A program made the position numbers and the translations under genes. Of a DNA stretch of 64,000 bases, positions 12,158 to 24,833 are shown in pieces. Positions within the stretch are counted from its first letter, which is position 1. Each line of letters starts with the position of its first letter. The DNA comes from Odiellus spinosus (Eukaryota > Arthropoda > Arachnida > Opiliones > Phalangiidae), in contig CAWUCO010000268.1 in NCBI GenBank assembly GCA_963920705.1, forward strand, positions 62,001 to 126,000. The letters are read 5' to 3'. The notes under the pieces are model-generated. The model searched no databases. It saw nothing but the letters and a program-made list of their open reading frames with translations, and was not told the DNA's origin.

Positions 12158-15100
12158 ATGAGTTTTGTTTTGTCTAAATTGCCAAAACGTGACAAATATA
12201 AAATGGGTTAAAATTAAGCAAAACCGCTTAAAAATCAAAGATTATTGGATTCAAATGGACATAAAACATTTGATTTTTAAGCGATTTAGACAAAATCAAC
12301 ACCAATCGAAAGAGCAAATAGTGGTCTATCTAAAAAACAAGAGTTTTGGAATATCCGTTGAAAAACATGGAAAATATGTCCAATTCAAAAAAACATCTAA
12401 TATCAAAAAGCGTATTTTTAAAATCTGAAATTTGACTATTTTGATATTGTATGATTTCTTGAATTGGCCATATTTTTCTTGTTTTTCAACGGATTTTTGA
12501 AAACTCTTATTATTTAGACTGTCCATTATTTGCTCTTTCGAATGAGTTTTGTTTTGTCTAAATTGCCAAAACGTGACAAATATAAAATGGGTTAAAATTA
12601 AGCAAAACCGCTTAAAAATCAAAGATTATTTGATTCAAATGGACACAAAACATTTGATTTTTAAGCGATTTTGACAAAATCAACACCAATCGAAAGAGCA
12701 AATAGTGGTTTATCTAAAAAACAAGAGTTTTGGAAAATCCGTTGAAAAACATGGAAAATATGGCCAATTCAAAAAAACATCTAATATCAAAAAGCGTATT
12801 TTTAAAATCTGAAATTGGACTATTTTGATATTGTATGATTTCTTGAATTGGCCATATTTTTCTTGTTTTTCAACGGATTTTTGAAAACTCTTATTATTTA
12901 GACTGTCCATTATTTGCTCTTTCGAATGAGTTTTGTTTTGTTTAAATTGCCAAAACGTGACAAATATAAAATGGTTTAAAATTAAGCAAAACCGCTTAAA
13001 AATTAAAGATTATTGGATTCAAATGGACACAAAACATTTCATTTTTAAGCGATTTAGACAAAATCAACACCAATCGAAAGAGCAAATAGTGGTCTATCTA
13101 AAAAACAAGAGTTTTGGAAAATCCGTTGAAAAACATGGAAAATATGTCCAATTCAAAAAAACATCTAATATCAAAAAGCGTATTTTTAAAATCTGAAATT
13201 TGACTATTTTGATATTGTATGATTTCTTGAATTGGCCATATTTTTCTCGTTTTTCAACGGATTTTTGAAAACTCTTATTATTTAGACTGTCCATTATTTG
13301 CTCTTTCGAATGAGTTTTGTTTTGCCTAAATTGCCAAAACGTGACAAATATAAAATGGGTTAAAATTAAGCAAAACCGCTTAAAAATCAAAGATTATTGG
13401 ATTCAAATGGACACAAAACATTTGATTTTTAAGCGATTTAGACAAAATCAACACCAATCGAAAGAGCAAATAGTGGTTTATCTAAAAAACAAGAGTTTTG
13501 GAAAATCCGTTGAAAAACATGGAAAATATGGCCAATTCAAAAAAACATCTAATACCAAAAAGCGTATTTTTAAAATCTGAAATTTGACTATTTTGATATT
13601 GAATGATTTCTTGAATTGGCCATATTTTTCTTGTTTTTCAACGGATTTTTGAAAACTCTTATTATTTAGACTGTCCATTATTTGCTCTTTCGAATGAGTT
13701 TTGTTTTGTCTAAATTGCCAAAACGTGACAAATATGAAATGGGTTAAAATTAAGCAAAACCGCTTAAAAATTAAAGATTATTGGATTCAAATGGACAGAA
13801 AACATTTGATTTTTAAGCGATTTAGACAAAATCAACACCAATCGAAAGAGCAAATAGTGGTCTATCTAAAAAACAAGAGTTTTGGAAAATCCGTTGAAAA
13901 ACATGGAAAATATGGCCAATTCAAAAAAACATCTAATATCAAAAAGCGTATTTTTAAAATCTGAAATTTGACTATTTTGATATTGAATGATTTCTTGAAT
14001 TGGCCATATTTTTCTTGTTTTTCAACGGATTTTTGAAAACTCTTATTATTTAGACTGTCCATTATTTGCTCTTTCGAATGAGTTTTGTTTTGTCTAAATT
14101 GCCAAAACGTGACAAATATGAAATGGGTTAAAATTAAGCAAAACCGCTTAAAAATTAAAGATTATTGGATTCAAATGGACAGAAAACATTTGATTTTTAA
14201 GCGATTTAGACAAAATCAACACCAATCGAAAGAGCAAATAGTGGTCTATCTAAAAAACAAGAGTTTTGGAAAATCCGTTGAAAAACATGGAAAATATGGC
14301 CAATTCAAAAAAACATCTAATATCAAAAAGCGTATTTTTAAAATCTGAAATTTGACTATTTTGATATTGAATGATTTCTTGAATTGGCCATATTTTTCTT
14401 GTTTTTCAACGGATTTTTGAAAACTCTTTTTATTTAGACTGTCCATTATTTGCTCTTTCGAATGAGTTTTGTTTTGTCTAAATTGCCAAAACGTGACAAA
14501 TATAAAATGGGTTAAAATTAAGCAAAACCGCTTAAAAATCAAAGATTATTGGATTCAAATGGACATAAAACATTTGATTTTTAAGCGATTTAGACAAAAT
14601 CAACACCAATCGAAAGAGCAAATAGTGGTCTATCTAAAAAACAAGAGTTTTGGAATATCCGTTGAAAAACATGGAAAATATGTCCAATTCAAAAAAACAT
14701 CTAATATCAAAAAGCGTATTTTTAAAATCTGAAATTTGACTATTTTGATATTGTATGATTTCTTGAATTGGCCATATTTTTCTTGTTTTTCAACGGATTT
14801 TTGAAAACTCTTATTATTTAGACTGTCCATTATTTGCTCTTTCGAATGAGTTTTGTTTTGTCTAAATTGCCAAAACGTGACAAATATAAAATGGGTTAAA
14901 ATTAAGCAAAACCGCTTAAAAATCAAAGATTATTTGATTCAAATGGACACAAAACATTTGATTTTTAAGCGATTTTGACAAAATCAACACCAATCGAAAG
15001 AGCAAATAGTGGTTTATCTAAAAAACAAGAGTTTTGGAAAATCCGTTGAAAAACATGGAAAATATGGCCAATTCAAAAAAACATCTAATATCAAAAAGCG

Positions 15101-17541
15101 TATTTTTAAAATCTGAAATTGGACTATTTTGATATTGTATGATTTCTTGAATTGGCCATATTTTTCTTGTTTTTCAACGGATTTTTGAAAACTCTTATTA
15201 TTTAGACTGTCCATTATTTGCTCTTTCGAATGAGTTTTGTTTTGTTTAAATTGCCAAAACGTGACAAATATAAAATGGTTTAAAATTAAGCAAAACCGCT
15301 TAAAAATTAAAGATTATTGGATTCAAATGGACACAAAACATTTCATTTTTAAGCGATTTAGACAAAATCAACACCAATCGAAAGAGCAAATAGTGGTCTA
15401 TCTAAAAAACAAGAGTTTTGGAAAATCCGTTGAAAAACATGGAAAATATGTCCAATTCAAAAAAACATCTAATATCAAAAAGCGTATTTTTAAAATCTGA
15501 AATTTGACTATTTTGATATTGTATGATTTCTTGAATTGGCCATATTTTTCTCGTTTTTCAACGGATTTTTGAAAACTCTTATTATTTAGACTGTCCATTA
15601 TTTGCTCTTTCGAATGAGTTTTGTTTTGCCTAAATTGCCAAAACGTGACAAATATAAAATGGGTTAAAATTAAGCAAAACCGCTTAAAAATCAAAGATTA
15701 TTGGATTCAAATGGACACAAAACATTTGATTTTTAAGCGATTTAGACAAAATCAACACCAATCGAAAGAGCAAATAGTGGTTTATCTAAAAAACAAGAGT
15801 TTTGGAAAATCCGTTGAAAAACATGGAAAATATGGCCAATTCAAAAAAACATCTAATACCAAAAAGCGTATTTTTAAAATCTGAAATTTGACTATTTTGA
15901 TATTGAATGATTTCTTGAATTGGCCATATTTTTCTTGTTTTTCAACGGATTTTTGAAAACTCTTATTATTTAGACTGTCCATTATTTGCTCTTTCGAATG
16001 AGTTTTGTTTTGTCTAAATTGCCAAAACGTGACAAATATGAAATGGGTTAAAATTAAGCAAAACCGCTTAAAAATTAAAGATTATTGGATTCAAATGGAC
16101 AGAAAACATTTGATTTTTAAGCGATTTAGACAAAATCAACACCAATCGAAAGAGCAAATAGTGGTCTATCTAAAAAACAAGAGTTTTGGAAAATCCGTTG
16201 AAAAACATGGAAAATATGGCCAATTCAAAAAAACATCTAATATCAAAAAGCGTATTTTTAAAAATCTGAAATTTGACTATTTTGATATTGAATGATTTCT
16301 TGAATTGGCCATATTTTTCTTGTTTTTCAACGGATTTTTGAAAACTCTTTTTATTTAGACTGTCCATTATTTGCTCTTTCGAATGAGTTTTGTTTTGTCT
16401 AAATTGCCAAAACGTGACATATATAAAATGGGTTAAAATTAAGCAAAACCGCTTAAAAATCAAAGATTATTGGATTCAAATGGACATAAAACATTTGATT
16501 TTTAAGTGATTTAGACAAAATCAACACCAATCGAAAGAGCAAATAGTGGTCTATCTAAAAAACAAGAGTTTTGGAATATCCGTTGAAAAACATGGAAAAT
16601 ATGTCCAATTCAAAAAAACATCTAATATCAAAAAGCGTATTTTTAAAATCTGAAATTTGACTATTTTGATATTGTATGATTTCTTGAATTGGCCATATTT
16701 TTCTTGTTTTTCAACGGATTTTTGAAAACTCTTATTATTTAGACAGTCCATTATTTGCTCTTTCGAATGAGTTTTGTTTTGTCTAAATTGCCAAAACGTG
16801 ACAAATATAAAATGGGTTAAAATTAAGCAAAACCGCTTAAAAATCAAAGATTATTTGATTCAAATGGACACAAAACATTTGATTTTTAAGCGATTTTGAC
16901 AAAATCAACACCAATCGAAAGAGCAAATAGTGGTTTATCTAAAAAACAAGAGTTTTGGAAAATCCGTTGAAAAACATGGAAAATATGGCCAATTCAAAAA
17001 AACATCTAATATCAAAAAGCGTATTTTTAAAATCTGAAATTGGACTATTTTGATATTGTATGATTTCTTGAATTGGCCATATTTTTCTTGTTTTTCAACG
17101 GATTTTTGAAAACTCTTATTATTTAGACTGTCCATTATTTGCTCTTTCGAATGAGTTTTGTTTTGTTTAAATTGCCAAAACGTGACAAATATAAAATGGT
17201 TTAAAATTAAGCAAAACCGCTTAAAAATTAAAGATTATTGGATTCAAATGGACACAAAACATTTCATTTTTAAGCGATTTAGACAAAATCAACACCAATC
17301 GAAAGAGCAAATAGTGGTCTATCTAAAAAACAAGAGTTTTGGAAAATCCGTTGAAAAACATGGAAAATATGTCCAATTCAAAAAAACATCTAATATCAAA
17401 AAGCGTATTTTTAAAATCTGAAATTTGACTATTTTGATATTGTATGATTTCTTGAATTGGCCATATTTTTCTCGTTTTTCAACGGATTTTTGAAAACTCT
17501 TATTATTTAGACTGTCCATTATTTGCTCTTTCGAATGAGTT

Positions 17542-20500
17542 TTGTTTTGCCTAAATTGCCAAAACGTGACAAATATAAAATGGGTTAAAATTAAGCAAAA
17601 CCGCTTAAAAATCAAAGATTATTGGATTCAAATGGACACAAAACATTTGATTTTTAAGCGATTTAGACAAAATCAACACCAATCGAAAGAGCAAATAGTG
17701 GTTTATCTAAAAAACAAGAGTTTTGGAAAATCCGTTGAAAAATATGGAAAATATGGCCAATTCAAAAAAACATCTAATATCAAAAAGCGTATTTTTAAAA
17801 TCTGAAATTGGACTATTTTGATATTGTATGATTTCTTGAATTGGCCATATTTTTCTTGTTTTTCAACGGATTTTTAAAACTCTTATTATTTAGACTGTCC
17901 ATTATTTGCTCTTTCGAATGAGTTTTGTTTTGTCTAAATTGCCAAATCGTGACAAATATAAAATGGGTTAAAATTAAGCAAAACCGCTTAAAAATCAAAG
18001 ATTATTGGATTCAAATGGACACAAAACATTTGATTTTTAAGCGATTTAGACAAAATCAACACCAATCTAAAGAGCAAATAGTGGTCCATCTAAAAAACAA
18101 GAGTTTTGGAAAATCCGTTGAAAAACATGGAAAATATGTCCAATTCAAAAAAACATCTAATATCAAAAAGCGTATTTTTAAAATCTGAAATTTGACTATT
18201 TTGATATTGAATGATTTCTTGAATTGGCCATATTTTTCTTGTTTTTCAACGGATTTTTGAAAACTCTTATTATTTAGACTGTCCATTATTTGCTCTTTCG
18301 AATGAGTTTTGTTTTGTCTAAATTGCCAAAACGTGACAAATATAAAATGGTTTAAAATTAAGCAAAACCGCTTAAAAATTAAAGATTATTGGATTCAAAT
18401 GGACACAAAACATTTGATTTTTAAGCGATTTAGACAAAAGTAACATCAATCGAAAGAGCAAATAGTGGTCTATCTAAAAAACAAGAGTTTTGGAAAATCC
18501 GTTGAAAAACATGGAAAATATGTCCAATTCAAAAAAACATCTAATATCAAAAAGCGTATTTTTAAAATCTGAAATTTGACTATTTTGATATTGAATGATT
18601 TCTTGAATTGGCCATATTTTTCTTGTTTTTCAACGGATTTTTGAAAACTCTTATTATTTAGACTGTCCATTATTTGCTCTTTAGAATGAGTTTTGTTTTG
18701 TCTAAATTGCCAAAACGTGACAAATATAAAATGGGTTAAAATTAAGCAAAACCGCTTAAAAATCAAAGATTATTGGATTCAAATGGACACAAAACATTTG
18801 ATTTTTAAGCGATTTAGACAAAATTAACACCAATCAAAAGAACAAATAGTGGTTTATCTAAAAAACAAGAGTTTTGGAAAATCCGTTGAAAAACATGGAA
18901 AATATGGCATATTCAAAAAAACATCTAATATCAAAAAGCGTATTTTTAAAATCTGAAATTTGACTATTTTGATATTGAATGATTTCTTGAATTGGCCATA
19001 TTTTTCTTGTTTTTCAACGGATTTTTGAAAACTCTTTTTATTTAGACTGTCCATTATTTGCTCTTTCGAATGAGTTTTGTTTTGTCTAAATTGCCAAAAC
19101 GTGACAAATATAAAATGGGTTAAAATTAAGCAAAACCGCTTAAAAATCAAAGATTATTGGATTCAAATGGACATAAAACATTTGATTTTTAAGCGATTTA
19201 GACAAAATCAACACCAATCGAAAGAGCAAATAGTGGTCTGTCTAAAAAACAAGAGTTTTGGAATATCCGTTGAAAAACATGGAAAATATGTCCAATTCAA
19301 AAAAACATCTAATATCAAAAAGCGTATTTTTAAAATCTGAAATTTGACTATTTTGATATTGTATGATTTCTTGAATTGGCCATATTTTTCTTGTTTTTCA
19401 ACGGATTTTTGAAAACTTATTATTTAGACTGTCCATTATTTGCTCTTTCGAATGAGTTTTGTTTTGTCTAAATTGCCAAAACGTGACAAATATAAAATGG
19501 GTTAAAATTAAGCAAAACCGCTTAAAAATCAAAGATTATTTGATTCAAATGGACACAAAACATTTGATTTTTAAGCGATTTTGACAAAATCAACACCAAT
19601 CGAAAGAGCAAATAGTGGTTTATCTAAAAAACAAGAGTTTTGGAAAATCCGTTGAAAAACATGGAAAATATGGCCAATTCAAAAAAACATCTAATATCAA
19701 AAAGCGTATTTTTAAAATCTGAAATTGGACTATTTTGATATTGTATGATTTCTTGAATTGGCCATATTTTTCTTGTTTTTCAACGGATTTTTGAAAACTC
19801 TTATTATTTAGACTGTCCATTATTTGCTCTTTCGAATGAGTTTTGTTTTGTTTAAATTGCCAAAACGTGACAAATATAAAATGGTTTAAAATTAAGCAAA
19901 ACCGCTTAAAAATTAAAGATTATTGGATTCAAATGGACACAAAACATTTCATTTTTAAGCGATTTAGACAAAATCAACACCAATCGAAAGAGCAAATAGT
20001 GGTCTATCTAAAAAACAAGAGTTTTGGAAAATCCGTTGAAAAACATGGAATATATGTCCAATTCAAAAAAACATCTAATATCAAAAAGCGTATTTTTAAA
20101 ATCTGAAATTTGACTATTTTGATATTGTATGATTTCTTGAATTGGCCATATTTTTCTCGTTTTTCAACGGATTTTTGAAAACTCTTATTATTTAGACTGT
20201 CCATTATTTGCTCTTTCGAATGAGTTTTGTTTTGCCTAAATTGCCAAAACGTGACAAATATAAAATGGTTTAAAATTAAGCAAAACCGCTTAAAAATCAA
20301 AGATTATTGGATTCAAATGGACACAAAACATTTGATTTTTAAGCGATTTAGACAAAATCAACACCAATCGAAAGAGCAAATAGTGGTCTATCTAAAAAAC
20401 AAGAGTTTTGGAATATCCGTTGAAAAACATGGAAAATATGTCCAATTCAAAAAAACATCTAATATCAAAAAGCGTATTTTTAAAATCTGAAATTTGACTA

Positions 20501-20610
20501 TTTTGATATTGTATGATTTCTTGAATTGGCCATATTTTTCTTGTTTTTCAACGGATTTTTGAAAACTCTTATTATTTAGACTGTCCATTATTTGCTCTTT
20601 CGAATGAGTT
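17542..20610 (+). repeat. B-type monomers, irregular higher-order pattern
   Basis: Eight B units lie here. They include types also seen in the 5-monomer repeat (type 2 near 19077, type 3 near 19460, type 4 near 19843) and new types marked by caatctaaagagc (18062), aacatcaatcg (18444), and caatcaaaagaac with ggcatattc (18832 and 18907). The order is not a simple repeat of the preceding block. It looks like the boundary between two homogenised domains. Confidence 0.8.
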
Positions 20611-23600
20611 TTGTTTTGTCTAAATTGCCAAAACGTGACAAATATAAAATGGGTTAAAATTAAGCAAAACCGCTTAAAAATCAAAGATTATTTGATTCAA
20701 ATGGACATTAAACATTTGATTTTTAAGCGATTTTGACAAAATCAACACCAATCGAAAGAGCAAATAGTGGTTTATCTAAAAAACAAGAGTTTTGGAAAAC
20801 CCGTTGAAAAACATGGAAAATATGGCCAATTCAAAAAAACATCTAATATCAAAAAGCGTATTTTTAAAATCTGAAATTGGACTATTTTGATATTGTATGA
20901 TTTCTTGAATTGGCCATATTTTTCTTGTTTTTCAACGGATTTTTGAAAACTCTTATTATTTAGACTGTCCATTATTTGCTCTTTCGAATGAGTTTTGTTT
21001 TGTTTAAATTGCCAAAACGTGACAAATATAAAATGGTTTAAAATTAAGCAAAACCGCTTAAAAATTAAAGATTATTGGATTCAAATGGACACAAAACATT
21101 TCATTTTTAAGCGATTTAGACAAAATCAACACCAATCGAAAGAGCAAATAGTGGTCTATCTAAAAAACAAGAGTTTTGGAAAATCCGTTGAAAAACATGG
21201 AAAATATGTCCAATTCAAAAAAACATCTAATATCAAAAAGCGTATTTTTAAAATCTGAAATTTGACTATTTTGATATTGTATGATTTCTTGAATTGGCCA
21301 TATTTTTCTCGTTTTTCAACGGATTTTTGAAAACTCTTATTATTTAGACTGTCCATTATTTGCTCTTTCGAATGAGTTTTGTTTTGCCTAAATTGCCAAA
21401 ACGTGACAAATATAAAATGGGTTAAAATTAAGCAAAACCGCTTAAAAATCAAAGATTATTGGATTAAAATGGACACAAAACATTTGATTTTTAAGCGATT
21501 TAGACAAAATCAACACCAATCGAAAGAGCAAATAGTGGTTTATCTAAAAAACAAGAGTTTTGGAAAATCCGTTGAAAAACATGGAAAATATGTCCAATTC
21601 AAAAAAACATCTAATATCAAAAAGCGTATTTTTAAAATCTGAAATTTGACTATTTTGATATTGAATGATTTCTTGAATTGGCCATATTTTTCTTGTTTTT
21701 CAACGGATTTTTGAAAACTCTTATTATTTAGACTGTCCATTATTTGCTCTTTCGAATGAGTTTTGTTTTGTCTAAATTGCCAAAACGTGACAAATATAAA
21801 ATGGTTTAAAATTAAGCAAAACCGCTTAAAAATTAAAGATTATTGGATTCAAATGGACACAAAACATTTGATTTTTAAGCGATTTAGACAAAATTAACAT
21901 CAATCGAAAGAGCAAATAGTGGTCTATCTAAAAAACAAGAGTTTTGGAAAATCCGTTGAAAAACATGGAAAATATGTCCAATTCAAAAAAACATCTAATA
22001 TCAAAAAGCGTATTTTTAAAATCTGAAATTTGACTATTTTGATATTGAATGATTTCTTGAATTGGCCATATTTTTCTTGTTTTTCAACGGATTTTTGAAA
22101 ACTCTTATTATTTAGACTGTCCATTATTTGCTCTTTAGAATGAGTTTTGTTTTGTCTAAATTGCCAAAACGTGACAAATATAAAATGGGTTAAAATTAAG
22201 CAAAACCGCTTAAAAATCAAAGATTATTGGATTCAAATGGACATAAAACATTTGATTTTTAAGCGATTTAGACAAAATCAACACCAATCGAAAGAGCAAA
22301 TAGTGGTCTATCTAAAAAACAAGAGTTTTGGAATATCCGTTCAAAAACATGGAAAATATGTCCAATTCAAAAAAACATCTAATATCAAAAAGCGTATTTT
22401 TAAAATCTGAAATTTGACTATTTTGATATTGTATGATTTCTTGAATTGGCCATATTTTTCTTGTTTTTCAACGGATTTTTGAAAACTCTTATTATTTAGA
22501 CTGTCCATTATTTGCTCTTTCGAATGAGTTTTGTTTTGTCTAAATTGCCAAAACGTGACAAATATAAAATGGGTTAAAATTAAGCAAAACCGCTTAAAAA
22601 TCAAAGATTATTTGATTCAAATGGACACAAAACATTTCATTTTTAAGCGATTTAGACAAAATCAACACCAATCGAAAGAGCAAATAGTGGTCTATCTAAA
22701 AAACAAGAGTTTTGGAAAATCCGTTGAAAAACATGGAAAATATGTCCAATTCAAAAAAACATCTAATATCAAAAAGCGTATTTTTAAAATCTGAAATTTG
22801 ACTATTTTGATATTGTATGATTTCTTGAATTGGCCATATTTTTCTCGTTTTTCAACGGATTTTTGAAAACTCTTATTATTTAGACTGTCCATTATTTGCT
22901 CTTTCGAATGAGTTTTGTTTTGCCTAAATTGCCAAAACGTGACAAATATAAAATGGGTTAAAATTAAGCAAAACCGCTTAAAAATCAAAGATTATTGGAT
23001 TCAAATGGACACAAAACATTTGATTTTTAAGCGATTTAGACAAAATCAACACCAATCGAAAGAGCAAATAGTGGTTTATCTAAAAAACAAGAGTTTTGGA
23101 AAATCCGTTGAAAAATATGGAAAATATGGCCAATTCAAAAAAACATCTAATATCAAAAAGCGTATTTTTAAAATCTGAAATTGGACTATTTTGATATTGT
23201 ATGATTTCTTGAATTGGCCATATTTTTCTTGTTTTTCAACGGATTTTTAAAACTCTTATTATTTAGACTGTCCATTATTTGCTCTTTCGAATGAGTTTTG
23301 TTTTGTCTAAATTGCCAAAGCGTGACAAATATAAAATGGGTTAAAATTAAGCAAAACCGCTTAAAAATCAAAGATTATTGGATTCAAATGGACACAAAAC
23401 ATTTGATTTTGAAGCGATTTAGACAAAATCAACACCAATCTAAAGAGCAAATAGTGGTCCATCTAAAAAACAAGAGTTTTGGAAAATCCGTTGAAAAACA
23501 TGGAAAATATGTCCAATTCAAAAAAACATCTAATATCAAAAAGCGTATTTTTAAAATCTGAAATTTGACTATTTTGATATTGAATGATTTCTTGAATTGG

Positions 23601-23880
23601 CCATATTTTTCTTGTTTTTCAACGGATTTTTGAAAACTCTTATTATTTAGACTGTCCATTATTTGCTCTTTCGAATGAGTTTTGTTTTGTCTAAATTGCC
23701 AAAACGTGACAAATATAAAATGGTTTAAAATTAAGCAAAACCGCTTAAAAATTAAAGATTATTGGATTCAAATGGACACAAAACATTTCATTTTTAAGCG
23801 ATTTAGACAAAATTAACATCAATCGAAAGAGCAAATAGTGGTCTATCTAAAAAACAAGAGTTTTGGAAAATCCGTTGAAA
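20611..23880 (+). repeat. Segmental duplication, offset 4223 bp, copy 1
   Basis: This block of about 3270 bp matches 24834-28103 at a constant offset of 4223 bp, which is eleven monomers minus one base. Shared private marks include gacattaaac (20705), gattaaaatgg (21465), ccgttcaaaa (22340), gccaaagcgtgac (23313) and gattttgaagcg (23406). The one-base deficit comes from the gatttttaaaactc variant near 23245. A few single-base differences exist, such as aaaacccgttg near 20797. Confidence 0.85.
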
Positions 23881-24833
23881 AACATGGAAAATATGTCCAA
23901 TTCAAAAAAACATCTAATATCAAAAAGCGTATTTTTAAAATCTGAAATTTGACTATTTTGATATTGAATGATTTCTTGAATTGGCCATATTTTTCTTGTT
24001 TTTCAACGGATTTTTGAAAACTCTTATTATTTAGACTGTCCATTATTTGCTCTTTCGAATGAGTTTTGTTTTGTCTAAATTGCCAAAACGTGACAAATAT
24101 AAAATGGTTTAAAATTAAGCAAAACCGCTTAAAAATTAAAGATTATTGGATTCAAATGGACACAAAACATTTGATTTTTAAGCGATTTAGACAAAATTAA
24201 CATCAATCGAAAGAGCAAATAGTGGTCTATCTAAAAAACAAGAGTTTTGGAAAATCCGTTGAAAAACATGGAAAATATGTCCAATTCAAAAAAACATCTA
24301 ATATCAAAAAGCGTATTTTTAAAATCTGAAATTTGACTATTTTGATATTGAATGATTTCTTGAATTGGCCATATTTTTCTTGTTTTTCAACGGATTTTTG
24401 AAAACTCTTATTATTTAGACTGTCCATTATTTGCTCTTTAGAATGAGTTTTGTTTTGTCTAAATTGCCAAAACGTGACAAATATAAAATGGGTTAAAATT
24501 AAGCAAAACCGCTTAAAAATCAAAGATTATTGGATTCAAATGGACATAAAACATTTGATTTTTAAGCGATTTAGACAAAATCAACACCAATCGAAAGAGC
24601 AAATAGTGGTCTATCTAAAAAACAAGAGTTTTGGAATATCCGTTCAAAAACATGGAAAATATGTCCAATTCAAAAAAACATCTAATATCAAAAAGCGTAT
24701 TTTTAAAATCTGAAATTTGACTATTTTGATATTGTATGATTTCTTGAATTGGCCATATTTTTCTTGTTTTTCAACGGATTTTTGAAAACTCTTATTATTT
24801 AGACTGTCCATTATTTGCTCTTTCGAATGAGTT

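Larger units (their letters stand above)
11781..12164 (+). repeat. Representative satellite monomer (384 bp, B subfamily)
   Basis: This unit is followed by the next unit in phase at 12165 and is a fair B-type example. It has 49 C and 57 G in 384 bp. Reading forward it contains a tgtctaaat box, a 45-bp block found on one side only (11796-11840), a short inverted repeat whose arms are cgcttaaaaa and ttttaagcg, arm A of the long dyad (11922-12024), a 30-bp centre, and arm B (12055-12157). The start of the unit is arbitrary because the array is tandem. Its private marker (aatatgaaatggg near 11811) recurs at about 13731, 14115 and 16035, which makes it the first monomer of a 5-monomer higher-order repeat. 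Confidence 0.93.
11781..17541 (+). repeat. Higher-order repeat: five monomers, 1920-bp period
   Basis: Monomer types recur in order. Type 1 carries aatatgaaatggg and gacagaaaac (11781, 13701, 14085, 16005). Type 2 carries gacataaaac and gaatatccg (12165, 14469, 16389). Type 3 carries the gattttgac change (12549, 14853, 16773). Type 4 carries atggtttaaa and catttcattttt (12933, 15237, 17158). Type 5 carries tttgcctaaatt (13317, 15621, 17542), and its first two copies also carry aataccaaa. The first and second cycles are separated by an extra type-1 unit, so 13701 and 14085 are adjacent type-1 copies. The sequence 11781-13700 recurs at 14085-16004, offset 2304. The third cycle shows small changes, for example an extra A near 16260 and gacatatat near 16418. 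Confidence 0.9.

Noticed and set aside
12154..12170. CENP-B box
   Set aside because: The conserved ctttcgaatgagttttg has TTCG and the A at the right spacing, but lacks the required CGGG end. No closer match was found on either strand by eye.
11942..12238. Repeated 98-codon minus-strand ORFs across the array, taken as a tandem gene family
   Set aside because: Length and presence vary from unit to unit with single-base changes. The peptide mirrors the plus-strand frame because the DNA is an inverted repeat. Composition is simply that of AT-rich DNA (K, N, I, F).
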